NCBI RefSeq assembly: GCF_010548275.1
Contig: NZ_JAAGLT010000008.1
Coordinates: forward strand, 124,001-188,000
Direction: 5' to 3'
DNA length: 64,000 nt
Source of the DNA: Streptomyces sp. SID12488
GTDB lineage: Bacteria > Actinomycetota > Actinomycetes > Streptomycetales > Streptomycetaceae
Below are positions 17,542 through 26,244 of this stretch, piece after piece. The notes under the pieces are model-generated. The model was not told the DNA's origin, made no database searches, and saw only the letters and a program-made list of their open reading frames with translations. A program made the position numbers and the translations under genes. Each line of letters starts with the position of its first letter. Within the stretch, counting starts at the first letter, position 1.

Positions 17542-17727
17542 GCCTTCGGTGACACCGCACGGGCGACGAGTCGTCAGCCCCTACGACTCCACGAGTTCAT
17601 CCTCAGTAACGACCTTCTGCATGAGGTGAGTTGGCCGGGAACGCAGAGGACCAGGGCCAGGCTGAATGAAGGGTGACCATAGGCCGAGGTGCGGCGTTGC
17701 ACCGACGAAGGTGTGCGTCTGTCCTGA

Positions 17728-17982
17728 GTGCGGTGCCCCGACGAAGGCGAGCCTGCGCAACGTCACCTCTACGAGCACTCGGTGCCGGGGCGCCCCGGGA
17801 TCTGCCCGAAGCCCGGGGAAGTGGTCCTGACCGGCCCGGAGCTGAGGAACAGCTACGAGTGCGCGTGCGGTACCTGGGTCCGGATCACGCACAAAAAACT
17901 TCTTGCCCAGCACTTCATGCCCGAGGGGGAACGGTGCCCCCTGTCCGGAGAGCCGATAGTGGCTCGGCGACGTCGGCGCTGA
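17728..17982 (+). CDS. Small Cys-containing protein, unknown
   Basis: An 84-residue open frame from GTG 17728 (a second GTG at 17782 is equally possible). It contains ICPKPGEVVLTG, YECACGTWVRITHKKLL and RCPLSGEPI. The spaced Cys residues resemble a small zinc-ribbon or phage-type protein, and the frame ends in an Arg run. A possible upstream Cys pair (CPECG) lies in another frame near 17715, so the true N-terminus may be frameshifted. No convincing ribosome binding site. Confidence 0.4.
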   Translation: MRCPDEGEPAQRHLYEHSVPGRPGICPKPGEVVLTGPELRNSYECACGTWVRITHKKLLAQHFMPEGERCPLSGEPIVARRRRR

Positions 17983-18264
17983 CCGCGCAACCCGTATCCG
18001 GGCCGGGTTGCGCAGTTCGTCCTCGGCGACATGGCGCTGGAGATCTTTACCGATGCGTCCGGTGCGCAAGAACGACGCCCGCGGCCTGGAGGCCGCAGGT
18101 CAGGAACTCGGTCTGCCGGGGCGTTCCACGGTGATTGTGGCCGGATTTCGTCACCGGGGGGTCACAGGTCGGAGTGCGGGAGAACTGCCAGCTCCACGGT
18201 TGTGTCTGGTTCGACGAGGGCGGCGAGGAGCCGTGCTCCGGACAACTGAGACTCGGGGGACAGC

Positions 18265-19008
18265 ATGCGGTACGTGAACGGAATGCGCGGTTCGGCGGTG
18301 GCGGTCATCGTGGTTTCGGCGGCGCTGGCGGTGGCGGGATGTCAGCCCGATGGGGGCGGTGCGGACACCGGAGACAGCGGAGTCACCCCGTCCGGGGCCG
18401 TCAGCTCAGCGTCCTCCTCCACGCCAGGCGCTCCGGAGCCCGGCAGCTCCGCCTCCGGTTCCTCCACGCCCTCCGGCCCCTTGACACCCTCCGCCTCCCG
18501 GCCCGCATCCTCCGCGCCCGACTCCTCCACGGCCCCGTCGTCCGCACCCGCTCCGGGCGGTTCGCCAGCGACCTGTTCCGCGGGCAGTCTGAAGGCGACC
18601 GCCCGTCAGGCCGCAGTGCGGCCGCCCGGTACGGGGACCGGGGCGGCCGTTGTCGAGTTCACCAATGTGTCCGGACGGACGTGCGTTCTCAAGGGGCACC
18701 CCACGGTGGCCGGCGCCGGGAACGGCTCTCCCGAGATGAACGTGCCGCTCACCGTCAAGCAGACCGGAGCCGCGGCGCCGGTGAAGGTGTCCCCCGGCGG
18801 CAAGGCGTGGGTGAAGCTGACGTTCGTGCAGGTGCAGGGAGAGGGCGACGGATACTGCGTGTCCGGTTCGGCGCCCGTGGTGTATCCCACGATGGTCGTC
18901 CGGCTGCCTGGGTCCGGGGCGCACCAGGTGGCCCTGGACGACGGGCAGTTCGCCGAGTGCGACGACACCGTGACCGTCACCGCCGTATCGGCGGCCAGGC
19001 CTTCTTGA
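18265..19008 (+). CDS. DUF4232 lipoprotein
   Basis: A 247-residue protein. The ATG at 18265 has GGGGGA 6-7 nt upstream. A signal peptide with lipobox LAVAGC (Cys near 26) is followed by a long Ser/Pro/Ala linker to about residue 100 and then a DUF4232 domain: TCSAGSLKATARQ, VEFTNVSGRTCVLKGHPTV, and terminal Cys residues. It is anchored on the outer face of the membrane. The family is widespread in Streptomyces, with no biochemical role that I know of. Monocistronic. Confidence 0.85.
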   Translation: MRYVNGMRGSAVAVIVVSAALAVAGCQPDGGGADTGDSGVTPSGAVSSASSSTPGAPEPGSSASGSSTPSGPLTPSASRPASSAPDSSTAPSSAPAPGGSPATCSAGSLKATARQAAVRPPGTGTGAAVVEFTNVSGRTCVLKGHPTVAGAGNGSPEMNVPLTVKQTGAAAPVKVSPGGKAWVKLTFVQVQGEGDGYCVSGSAPVVYPTMVVRLPGSGAHQVALDDGQFAECDDTVTVTAVSAARPS

Positions 19009-19286
19009 CCGATTCCAGACGCAGCACCAGCGCGCAGCAGGACGATGTCCAGCTCAGCACGTGATCCTCAAGAGGCGGCGAAGCGGACGCCTTCCCACGC
19101 GTGCCTTGGGCCGGCCGGCATCAGATGTTCGGCCAGATGGCGTCCAGGTGGTCGTCGGCGCCTCGGTGAGGCCGGAGGGACCCCGGGAGCGCGGTCGTCG
19201 ATGGTGGTGGGTATGCGGGCGGTGGCGCGGCAGCTGTGGGCTGCCGCGCCACCGGTGCGGGGTACCGCTGTACTGGGAGGCGTTGA

Positions 19287-19964
19287 CTACGGGGCTACGG
19301 CCCGGCCGGTCGCCGGGGAGATCTTCCCGGCGCACAGGCCGCGGCCTGTCAGGCCCTGCGCGATGCGCGGAACCGCGGCGAGCGTGTTCGCGGACCAGTC
19401 GTGCATGAGGATGACCTGTCCGTTGGTGAGCCTGGCGGCGGCCTGCACGATCGCGTCGGTACTGGCACCGTTCCAGTCCTGCGAGTCGACATCCCAGATG
19501 ATCTGGGTCAGACCGTACTTGGCGGCGACCGCCTTCACCGTCGCGTTGGTCTCGCCGTACGGCGGTCGGAAGAGCACCGGAGTGCCACCGCCCGCGTTGG
19601 CGACGGCCTGCTGGGTCCGGGAGATCTCCGAGTCGATCTGCGACTGGCCGAGCTGGGTCAGATGCGGGTGGGTGTAGCTGTGGTTTCCGACCCACATGCC
19701 GGCGTTCACCTGGGCGCGGACCAGGGACGGGTTGGCGGCGGCGTACTGACCCTGGTTGAACATCGTGGCCCGCAGCCCGTTCCGCGTGAGGGCGCCCAGC
19801 AGTGCCGTCGTGTTGGTGGACGGGCCGTCGTCGAAGGTGAGCCCGACATATCCGTTGCAGGCGGCGGCCTGCGCAGGGGCGGCGGGGTGGCCGGTGAGGA
19901 CGGTGGCGGCGGCCAGCGCGGCGGCGGCCAGTAACGGGAGACGCCTTGCTTCCATGAGGGTCAT
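19287..19964 (-). CDS. axeA: Secreted CE4 deacetylase, acetylxylan esterase type
   Basis: A 225-residue NodB-fold deacetylase. A signal peptide (1-35) is followed by the motif TFDDGPS (Asp45, Asp46) and the metal ligands in NHSYTHPH (His95, His99). RPPYGETN and VDSQDW follow, and the C-terminal catalytic His is in LMHDW. There is no carbohydrate-binding module. It lies 2 bp downstream of the GH11 xylanase stop, the same pairing known for xlnB-axeA in Streptomyces lividans. It is probably co-translated and removes acetyl groups that block xylanase. The start at 19964 gives the full signal; an in-frame ATG three codons later is also possible. Confidence 0.88.
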   Translation of the reverse strand: MTLMEARRLPLLAAAALAAATVLTGHPAAPAQAAACNGYVGLTFDDGPSTNTTALLGALTRNGLRATMFNQGQYAAANPSLVRAQVNAGMWVGNHSYTHPHLTQLGQSQIDSEISRTQQAVANAGGGTPVLFRPPYGETNATVKAVAAKYGLTQIIWDVDSQDWNGASTDAIVQAAARLTNGQVILMHDWSANTLAAVPRIAQGLTGRGLCAGKISPATGRAVAP

Positions 19965-19966
19965 GG

Positions 19967-20650
19967 CTAGCCCACCGTGATGTTGGAGCTGCCGCTGCTG
20001 TGGTAACCCTCGGTGGCGAGGATCATGTAGTAGTTGAAGCCGCCCAGCGGCATCCCCGCGCGGGCCCAGGCGTCGAAGTGGTTGCCGGTGGTGATGGTGC
20101 CGCCGGTCCGTTTCGACTGCCGGACGCTCCAGTACTGGTTGAAGGTGCGGGTGCCTTCCACGGACGGGGCGTTGTAGCGGGTGGTCTGGTAGATGTCGTA
20201 CGTACCGCCGTCGCTGGTGACAGTGCCCTTGTACGTTCCCGTGGGCCGGTAGGTGCCCCAGTTGTCGACGATGTAGTACTCGACGAGCGGGTTCGACGTC
20301 CAGCCGTACAGCGCCAGGTAGGCGTTCCCGGACGGGTTGAAGCTGCCCGAGTAGCTCACGGTCCTGCGTGAGCCCCTGCTCCAGCCCTTGCCGGCCACGA
20401 AGTTCCCGGAGTTGCTCCATGAGGTGCTGTAGTTGCCGCCGGAGTTGAGGGTCATGGAGACGGTGCCAGGGGCGTCGGTCCAGAACGAGTAGTAGTAGCC
20501 GTTGTTGGTGCCGGTCTGGTTCGTGGTGATGACCGTGGCGGCCTGTGCGGTGCCGGGCAGGCTCAGTCCGGCCACGGCGACCAGCAGCATGGTGGTGATG
20601 CCGCTGATGAGAAGCCTGAGCCGGGATACGGGTGCGGGTGCCTTGTTCAT
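19967..20650 (-). CDS. xlnB: Secreted GH11 endo-1,4-beta-xylanase
   Basis: A 227-residue protein consisting of signal peptide (1-38) and one GH11 jelly-roll. The nucleophile Glu124 lies in [12 protein letters not shown] and the acid/base Glu214 in [20 protein letters not shown] 8 nt before the ATG is a strong ribosome binding site. The product ends right after the catalytic domain, so it lacks the C-terminal xylan-binding module many Streptomyces GH11 enzymes carry. It is transcribed with the CE4 esterase. Two palindromes at 20751 and 20893 lie in its upstream region. Confidence 0.92.
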   Translation of the reverse strand: MNKAPAPVSRLRLLISGITTMLLVAVAGLSLPGTAQAATVITTNQTGTNNGYYYSFWTDAPGTVSMTLNSGGNYSTSWSNSGNFVAGKGWSRGSRRTVSYSGSFNPSGNAYLALYGWTSNPLVEYYIVDNWGTYRPTGTYKGTVTSDGGTYDIYQTTRYNAPSVEGTRTFNQYWSVRQSKRTGGTITTGNHFDAWARAGMPLGGFNYYMILATEGYHSSGSSNITVG

Positions 20651-20750
20651 GTGCGTGTTTCCTCCTCGTCCTCATGGGACCGATGGGGGCTGCTGAACAC
20701 GCGACAGTGTTGGCCGGGTCACGTCAGGTGTCAATAGTTTCGGTATTCAC

Positions 20751-20907
20751 TTCGAAACATTCGAAATCCCTGATGACTGTACCTGGGACAGGTAATTCCT
20801 GTTCAGTGACGCAATTGGCTCGATCGGCAAGGGTATCGGTGACTCCAATTGGCGTTCCTCTGAAGTTCGGAGTAAATGCTCTAGACCCATTTTTCGAATG
20901 TTTCGAA
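20751..20907. promoter_or_regulatory. Two copies of a xylanase operator-like palindrome
   Basis: TTCGAAACATTCGAA at 20751-20765 and its exact reverse complement TTCGAATGTTTCGAA at 20893-20907, about 100 and 240 bp before the xylanase start. Each is near-palindromic (CGAA arms). The identical 15-mer recurs at 44227 near other xylan genes. It resembles CGAAA/TTTCG-type repeats reported upstream of Streptomyces xylanases. Confidence 0.7.
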
Positions 20908-20943
20908 GCCTTTATGGATCTCGATGGGCCACCTGGACACTCG

Positions 20944-21705
20944 TCAGTGACGCCCGGTCTCGGCGGCGAAGGTGTCGAGCAGGGCGAAGGTGCGCGCCGG
21001 CTGTTCGAGATGGGGCAAGTGGCCTGCTTCCGCCACGACTTCGAAGCGGGCGTTCGCGAACGACGCGGCGTACTCCTTGCCGTAGGCCGGGGTCACGATG
21101 CGGTCGCTCTCGCCCCACACGGCGAGGGTGGGAACGGTTACGGCCGCGAGGCGGGGGCGGAGAGTGGGGTCGCTCATGGCGGGGCCGCCGGAGAAGACGC
21201 GCAGTGCTGCCATGTTGGTCTGCATGACGGCGAGTCGCTCGGCCGGGAGGGTCGCCGGGTCGACGTAGAACCGCTCGGAGTCGTGGAAGGCGTGCTCGGC
21301 GACGCCCTGCGCGTCGAGGGCGAAGAAGTCTGGGACCGGTTCGCCGTAGACCTCGATGCCGACCGAGTTCAGCAGGACGATCCCGCTGATCAGGCCCTCC
21401 GTGTCGGCCGTGGCCAGTTCGGCGGCGATCCAGCCGCCGAGCGAGGAGCCGACGACCAGGACGTCGGACAGGTGGCGGTCGCGGAGAAGGCGCAGGTAGG
21501 CGCCGGCGAGGTCGGCCACCGTGGTGAAGTGGTCGGGCCTGGGGGTGCCGTTCCAGCCCGGGTGGGTGGGCAGCAGGGTGTGGGCCGTCGTACTGAAGTG
21601 TTCGGCGATCGGGGTGACGGTGGCGGGGCCACCGCCGCCGTGCAGGACGAGGACAGGGCGGGCGGTGGTGGGGCCGGATGCAGTGAGTGTCAGTTCTGAA
21701 GTCAT
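20944..21705 (-). CDS. Alpha/beta hydrolase
   Basis: A 253-residue cytoplasmic alpha/beta hydrolase: LHGGGGPATV oxyanion loop, nucleophile elbow VVGSSLGGW, acid in GESDRIV, and His in AGHLPHLE. A lid region lies between about 125 and 180. It is divergent from a MarR regulator 64 bp away and shares an AT-rich palindrome with it, so it is probably the MarR target. Similar pairs handle small ester or lactone toxicants. The substrate is unknown. Confidence 0.82.
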   Translation of the reverse strand: MTSELTLTASGPTTARPVLVLHGGGGPATVTPIAEHFSTTAHTLLPTHPGWNGTPRPDHFTTVADLAGAYLRLLRDRHLSDVLVVGSSLGGWIAAELATADTEGLISGIVLLNSVGIEVYGEPVPDFFALDAQGVAEHAFHDSERFYVDPATLPAERLAVMQTNMAALRVFSGGPAMSDPTLRPRLAAVTVPTLAVWGESDRIVTPAYGKEYAASFANARFEVVAEAGHLPHLEQPARTFALLDTFAAETGRH

Positions 21706-21717
21706 GGCCAGGACTGT

Positions 21718-21749
21718 AACTAAAGATATTTATATAAGCAAGCTTAGTT
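21718..21749. promoter_or_regulatory. Probable MarR operator
   Basis: An island of about 65 percent A+T in GC-rich DNA, with inverted arms AACTAA (21718) and TTAGTT (21744). It lies between the hydrolase start (21705) and the marR start (21770), where autoregulation and control of the divergent gene are expected. Confidence 0.6.
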
Positions 21750-21769
21750 TGCGTGTTAGTCTGCTGGAC

Positions 21770-22201
21770 ATGCCCGTTGAACCGCAGATCCTCGGCAAGG
21801 CCGTGAAGGCCGCCCAGTACCGCCAGCACCGAGCGCTCGACAGCCGCCTCGCGTCCGTCGGCAGCACGCTCGCGCAGTGGGACGCGCTACGCGCGATCGG
21901 CCGCACGCCCGGCGCCAGTGCCCGGGAGCTGGCGGCGTCGACATTCCAGAGCGAGCAGGCGTTCGGCACGCTCGCAGGCCGACTGGTGGCACAGGGACTG
22001 GTGGACCGGCGCCCCGGGCACGGCCGACGGTTCGAGCATCACCTCACCCCTGAAGGGGAGCGGGTGCTGAAGGCGGGCCACGACGTGGCGAACTCGGTGC
22101 TCGCCGAGTGCTTCGAGGCTCTGGCGGAGACGGAGCGAGAGACGCTGCTGGGACTCCTGCGGAAGATCGAGGGACGGCCCGAAGGCGAAAACAGCCCCTG
22201 A
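21770..22201 (+). CDS. MarR-family regulator
   Basis: A 143-residue winged-helix regulator: an N-terminal dimerisation helix, a recognition region SARELAASTFQSEQAFGTLAGRL, the wing DRRPGHGRRFEHHLTPEG, and a C-terminal helix. The ATG at 21770 gives a standard length although its SD is weak. An upstream in-frame extension would run through the operator and is rejected. It is divergent from the hydrolase and likely represses it until an effector binds. Confidence 0.82.
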   Translation: MPVEPQILGKAVKAAQYRQHRALDSRLASVGSTLAQWDALRAIGRTPGASARELAASTFQSEQAFGTLAGRLVAQGLVDRRPGHGRRFEHHLTPEGERVLKAGHDVANSVLAECFEALAETERETLLGLLRKIEGRPEGENSP

Positions 22202-22308
22202 CAAGAACCTGCAGTGCATGGAGCAGACCAGGCCTTTGCCTTCCGCATCGTGCGGCGACCGGCCCCACCGGTGCCGCCTCGTCAGGTTCCGCACGCGCCC
22301 TCAATCCC

Positions 22309-22645
22309 TCAGTGATCCGGATGATGCTGCGGCCGGGGACGCGCCGCGGGTGGGAGACGGTGACAAGCGTGCCGCCGGTCCGTACGAGCGAAGCCGAGTG
22401 GTCCCAGGATGTCGCCGCCGATCACGTCGAACACGACGTCCGCCTGCCCGGCGTCCTCCAACCGGTCGGTCTCCAGGTCGAGGAACGCGTGCGCGCCCAG
22501 GTCGAGCACGGTGTCCCGGTCGGCGGCGCGGCCCTTGCCGACCACCCGGGCTCCGGCTTCGCGGGCGGGTTGGACGGCGACCGAGCCGACAGCGTGGGCC
22601 GCGCCGTGGATCAGGACGGTCCGGACGGTCGTCGCCAGGGGCTTG
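22309..22645 (-). pseudogene. Fragment of a quinone-type NADP oxidoreductase
   Basis: One frame carries the Rossmann segment of a zinc-free MDR oxidoreductase: TVLIHGAAHAVGSVAVQ, GARVVGKGRAADRDTV, DLETDRLEDAGQADVVFDVI. No N-terminal GroES-like domain precedes it. After the DVIGGD motif the expected continuation (VRTGGTLVTVSHPRRVPG) appears only in a different frame. It is 5'-truncated and frameshifted. It abuts the stop of the MreB-like remnant. Confidence 0.75.
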
Positions 22646-22675
22646 CCAGGCCGGGGGTGAGGATGGAGCGGTGCG

Positions 22676-22996
22676 TCAGCGGGGGTGCGCGGACCCGGTG
22701 ACCGTGATGGTGGAGGGGTGGGTGTGGACGGCCTGGAGGAGTTTCGCGGCGCCGCGGACCGCTGCGGTGTGCGGGGCGGGGACGGGCTGAAGGGGAGCGT
22801 GCAGCTGCCCGGTGAGGTGGTAGGTGATGTCGGGCCGTAGTGCGCCCCCGCCGGCGAGGAGGGCACCTCGCCGTCCGGACGTCCAGGCGCGGGTACGGGC
22901 GCTGCCCAGGTCCAGGGCGATGCCGCTGCACTGTCGGCACCAGGGCCACGAGCGGTGCCGGGCGCCCGGGGGACGGGGACCGGGTGCGGTGGTCAC
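22676..22996 (-). pseudogene. MreB/Mbl-like actin homologue with large internal deletion
   Basis: The frame is intact (106 residues, GTG start sharing GTGA with the TraR stop) but joins the two ends of a MreB-like protein. The phosphate-1 region GIALDLGSARTRAW is followed almost directly by the late segment ALLAGGGALRPDITYHLTG and a C-terminal tail. The central 200 or more residues are gone, including the phosphate-2 loop and most subdomains. It should be non-functional as an actin. In S. coelicolor a MreB-like gene sits next to paired TraR/DksA genes in a similar block (recalled, not checked). Confidence 0.75.
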
Positions 22997-23364
22997 CGGC
23001 CCGCCTCCCTGACCTGCTGGCAGCGGGCGCAGTAGCGGGCCTGCGGCACGATCATCAGCCGTTCGCGGGCGATGGGCCTGCGGCACAGGTGGCAGGTGCC
23101 GTAGCTGCCGTGGTCCATGCGGGTGAGGGCGGCTTCGACGTCGTCGAGGACCATACGGGCGGAGGCGGCGAGCTTCACGCGGACCTCGATCTGGGAGGTG
23201 GCCTGCCGGTCGAGAAGCGCGTCGGCGCGCGTCGTGGCGGCGGCTGAGAGCTGCTGCAGCTGTTCCCGGCGGAACAGGCGTTGTTCGTGCAGGTTGTCGC
23301 GCAGTGCGGCGAAGTCCTCGGTCGACAGAGTGGTGTTGCGGTCGTCGATGGTCTGGTGGTTCAC
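22993..23364 (-). CDS. TraR/DksA-family zinc-finger protein (1)
   Basis: A 123-residue protein starting at GTG 23364 (GGGGGTGA upstream). A helical N-terminal coiled-coil region (about 10-75) precedes the zinc finger CHLCRRPI ... YCARC, with the four-Cys spacing of the DksA/TraR family. These small proteins bind the RNA polymerase secondary channel or act as stress factors. It lies 49 bp downstream of a paralogue on the same strand and overlaps the MreB-like remnant, so the three form one transcription unit. Confidence 0.8.
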   Translation of the reverse strand: MNHQTIDDRNTTLSTEDFAALRDNLHEQRLFRREQLQQLSAAATTRADALLDRQATSQIEVRVKLAASARMVLDDVEAALTRMDHGSYGTCHLCRRPIARERLMIVPQARYCARCQQVREAGR

Positions 23365-23413
23365 CAAGTCACCCCCTGGGCAGGGCGGAGAAGGGAAGGT
23401 GGACGGGCGGTCG

Positions 23414-23740
23414 TCAGGCGGCGTCGCGCTGGCAGGGCACACAGAACGGTGTGTAGGGCAGGATCTCCAGGCGCTCGACCGGGATCGGGCCCGAGCAGTT
23501 GCGGCAGACGCCGTAGCTGCCGTCCTGGACGCGGGTGATGGCGGCCTCCACCTCGGTGAGGACCCGCCGGATGATGGCTCTCTGCGTGGACATCATCAGC
23601 TTCTCCGCGTCAGGCCCGGCCTCGTCGATGGCCCGCAACTGGGTGAGGCGGGAGGCGCGTTCGTGTTCGAGGCGCTGGAGCGCCTCGTGGGCCGTCAGCC
23701 GCTCACGACGGGTTTCGGTCCGGGGCGTATCGAGCGACAT
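23414..23740 (-). CDS. TraR/DksA-family zinc-finger protein (2)
   Basis: A 108-residue paralogue of the following gene. Charged helices (about 12-60) lead to the motif GSYGVCRNCSGPIPVERL ... FCVPC, a four-Cys zinc finger. AAGGAA 8 nt before the ATG at 23740 supports this start rather than the in-frame ATG six codons upstream. It is first in the unit and divergent from the sensor kinase, with a 350-bp shared upstream region containing inverted repeats. Confidence 0.8.
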   Translation of the reverse strand: MSLDTPRTETRRERLTAHEALQRLEHERASRLTQLRAIDEAGPDAEKLMMSTQRAIIRRVLTEVEAAITRVQDGSYGVCRNCSGPIPVERLEILPYTPFCVPCQRDAA

Positions 23741-23898
23741 GGCGATTCCTTCTTTCAACGAGGCGGCGGCGGGGCGCGCCGGGCAGGACGTCGTCGGGGG
23801 AGAGGGCCGGGGGAGTCAGGGGCGGCGGTTCTTCATGCCTCCACCGTGGTCGCAATGCCCCGTAGAACACATCGGGCGCGATACCCATCTGCGCCATG

Positions 23899-23956
23899 GC
23901 CAGTACCCATCGCGGCGAGTGCGGGCCAGGCCCGCGAAATGGGCACTGGAGCCCAT
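23899..23956. promoter_or_regulatory. Candidate DevR/OsdR-like boxes
   Basis: ATGGGCACTGGAGCCCAT (23939-23956) has 6-bp inverted arms. On the minus strand ATGGGTACTGGCCAT (23899-23913) is similar. GGGNC-type inverted repeats with this spacing resemble boxes bound by DevR-class response regulators. They lie between the TraR genes and the divergent sensor kinase/NarL-type regulator. Confidence 0.45.
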
Positions 23957-24087
23957 CGACGTGGGAGCCGGCAGCGGGCAGCCTGGACACGGGCCGGTGA
24001 GGACCAGTGGCCGCAGCTCACGCTCGGGGTGCGCGGTGGCCGACAGTAGAGACAAAGCCGTGTCACACGCAGAAAGGCGTCATCCCG

Positions 24088-25386
24088 TTGTCACTGTTCT
24101 GGCGGATCTTCGCGCTCAACGCGGTAGTGCTGGGAAGCGCCACCGCGCTTCTGCTGTGGGCTCCGGTGACCGTCTCCGTGCCGGTGGCACTGACCGAAGC
24201 CGTCATCCTCGTGGCCGGCCTGGCCGTCATGCTGGTCGCCAACGCGGCCCTGCTGCGGATCGGCCTGGCCCCACTCGACCGGCTCACCCGGCTGATGGCC
24301 ACCGTCGATCTGCTGCGCCCCGGGCAACGGCTGCCGGAAGGGGGACGCGGTGAGACCGCCGAACTGATCCGCACCTTCAACGCCATGCTCGAGCGCCTCG
24401 AGCACGAACGGGCGTCCAGCAGCGCGCGAGTCCTGCTCGCGCAGGAAGCGGAGCGGCGCCGTATCGCCCAGGAACTGCACGACGAGGTGGGCCAGAGCAT
24501 GACCGCGATCCTGCTGGCACTTGAGCGAGCCGCTGCCGACGCACACGAACCCCTGCGCGGTGAACTGCGGCAAGCACAGGAGATCACCAGAGGCAGCCTG
24601 GACGAGGTACGGCGCCTGGTGCGCCGACTGCGGCCGGACGTGCTGGAGGACCTAGGTCTGGTCAGCGCCCTGACCTCGCTGACCACCGGGTTCGCCACCC
24701 ACGCCGGACTGCGCGTGGTGCGTCGCTTCGACGCCGGCCTGCCCGTGCTGGACCAGCAGACGGAGCTGGTGCTGTACCGCGTCGCCCAGGAAGCCCTCAC
24801 CAACGCGGCCCGCCACGCCGAGGCCGGCCAGATCGAGGTGAGCCTGCACCACACCGGCGAGGCCGTGGTGCTGGCCGTCGCCGACGACGGCCGCGGAACC
24901 GGGATCGCACGCGAGGGCGCGGGAATTCGCGGAATGCGCGAGCGGGCCCTGCTGATCGGCGCCACGCTGGACGTCACCTCCCAGCCCCGGGCCGGTACGA
25001 CGGTCAGGCTGACCGTGCCCCCCTCAGGAAGCAGCCATGACCACGCCGCACACATCCGTGATCCGCATCCTCCTCGCCGACGACCACGCGCTGGTACGCC
25101 GAGGGGTGCGGCTGATCCTCGACCGGGAGCCGGACCTCGAGGTCGTCGCCGAGGCCGGGGACGGCGCGGAGGCCATCGAGATGGCCCGCACCCACGAGGT
25201 CGACCTGGTGGTGATGGACATCTCCATGCCCCGGATGACCGGCCTGCAGGCCACCCGGGAACTCCTCGCGCTGAAGCCCGGAGCGCGGGTGCTGATGCTG
25301 ACGATGCACGACAACGAGCAGTACTTCTTCCAGGCGCTGAAGGCCGGCGCCAGCGGATACGTGCTGAAGTCCGTGGCGGACCGTGA
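24088..25386 (+). CDS. Sensor histidine kinase with unusual read-on C-terminus
   Basis: From TTG 24088 (AGAAAGG about 10 nt upstream): two membrane helices (residues 5-60), a HAMP-like region, the HisKA_3 box RRRIAQELHDEVGQ with phospho-acceptor His131, and a HATPase core with N box (QEALTNAARHAE) and DDGRGTGI. The catalytic domain is complete at about residue 312 (TTVRLTVPPSG), close to the response-regulator start at 25037. No stop occurs there. The frame continues about 115 residues of Arg/Gly/Pro-rich sequence that is an out-of-frame shadow of the regulator gene, to 25386. The native stop has probably been lost by a small indel. Confidence 0.75.
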   Translation: MSLFWRIFALNAVVLGSATALLLWAPVTVSVPVALTEAVILVAGLAVMLVANAALLRIGLAPLDRLTRLMATVDLLRPGQRLPEGGRGETAELIRTFNAMLERLEHERASSSARVLLAQEAERRRIAQELHDEVGQSMTAILLALERAAADAHEPLRGELRQAQEITRGSLDEVRRLVRRLRPDVLEDLGLVSALTSLTTGFATHAGLRVVRRFDAGLPVLDQQTELVLYRVAQEALTNAARHAEAGQIEVSLHHTGEAVVLAVADDGRGTGIAREGAGIRGMRERALLIGATLDVTSQPRAGTTVRLTVPPSGSSHDHAAHIRDPHPPRRRPRAGTPRGAADPRPGAGPRGRRRGRGRRGGHRDGPHPRGRPGGDGHLHAPDDRPAGHPGTPRAEARSAGADADDARQRAVLLPGAEGRRQRIRAEVRGGP

Positions 25387-25702
25387 CCTGGTGGCGGCCT
25401 GCCGGGCGGCCATGCGTGACGAGCCCTTCCTGTATCCGGGCGCGGTCACCGCGCTCATCCACAACTATCTCGACCGGGTCCGCCACGGCGAGGAGTTGCC
25501 CAAGCAGGTGCTGACCGCGCGCGAGGAGGAGGTCCTCAAACTCGTGGCGGAGGGCCACTCCTCCAAGGAGATCGCCGAGATGCTCTTCATCAGCATCAAG
25601 ACCGTCCACCGGCATCGGGAGAACATGCTGCACAAACTCGGCATGCGTGACCGGCTGGAACTCACCCGCTACGCGATCCGCGCCGGCCTCATCGAAGCCT
25701 GA
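25037..25702 (+). CDS. NarL/LuxR-type response regulator
   Basis: A 221-residue protein: a receiver domain with acidic pair DD near 15, phospho-acceptor Asp61 (VVMDISMP) and conserved Lys (VLKS), and a C-terminal LuxR helix-turn-helix (LTAREEEVLKLVAEGHSSKEI to TVHRHRENMLHKLG). It is the cognate partner of the overlapping sensor kinase. The DevR-like boxes upstream of the operon and before the TraR genes are plausible targets, which would couple the system to TraR expression. Confidence 0.85.
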   Translation: MTTPHTSVIRILLADDHALVRRGVRLILDREPDLEVVAEAGDGAEAIEMARTHEVDLVVMDISMPRMTGLQATRELLALKPGARVLMLTMHDNEQYFFQALKAGASGYVLKSVADRDLVAACRAAMRDEPFLYPGAVTALIHNYLDRVRHGEELPKQVLTAREEEVLKLVAEGHSSKEIAEMLFISIKTVHRHRENMLHKLGMRDRLELTRYAIRAGLIEA

Positions 25703-25767
25703 GTCCGCCGTTTGCTGTCCGCCGTTTGTTGTCTGTTGTCTGCTGGCCGTAAGGAAGGGGGAGGGGG

Positions 25768-26178
25768 GTGGTCCGCTGCACGCGCACCGTCCCGGGCGCC
25801 CGTGGTGCGGGCGCGGGCCTGATGTGGGCCGTGCTGGTCGCCGTCCTCATCACCCTGCTCGGCCCGTCCACTCTCGGCAGTGAGCACCTCCGGGTACCGG
25901 GCGGCGCAGTGTCCGCCGCCGAGGCCACGCCGGCACAGGGCGAGCCGTACGCGGAAAACGCGGACCAGGCCGACTCCACCGCTGCCGTTCGCAGCCACCG
26001 GGATGCCACCGGCGAGCGTCATGCTCCGTCGGTCTCCGCCCCGGGCGTGTCAATGGATGCGGCGACCGGTCCGCTCCAGCCCGCGCGGGCCCCGCTCTCG
26101 GCGACAGCCCCACCCGCATCGGAGCAACCGGCAATCCGGCACGGCGTACGGGCACCACCTTCACTCTCCGGCATCTGA
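25768..26178 (+). CDS. Small membrane-anchored or secreted protein, unknown
   Basis: A 136-residue protein from GTG 25768 with a purine-rich GGGGGAGGGG just upstream. An N-terminal hydrophobic segment (about 18-35) is followed by low-complexity Ala/Pro/Ser-rich residues. It sits between the two-component genes and SecDF. A short, fast-evolving exported protein is likely; no domain is recognised. Confidence 0.45.
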   Translation: MVRCTRTVPGARGAGAGLMWAVLVAVLITLLGPSTLGSEHLRVPGGAVSAAEATPAQGEPYAENADQADSTAAVRSHRDATGERHAPSVSAPGVSMDAATGPLQPARAPLSATAPPASEQPAIRHGVRAPPSLSGI

Positions 26179-26244
26179 ACCTTCCCTCTCCCTTCCTGAC
26201 CGCCGCCACTCTCCTGGCCGCGGTGTGCCTGCCGGAGGCCCGCT

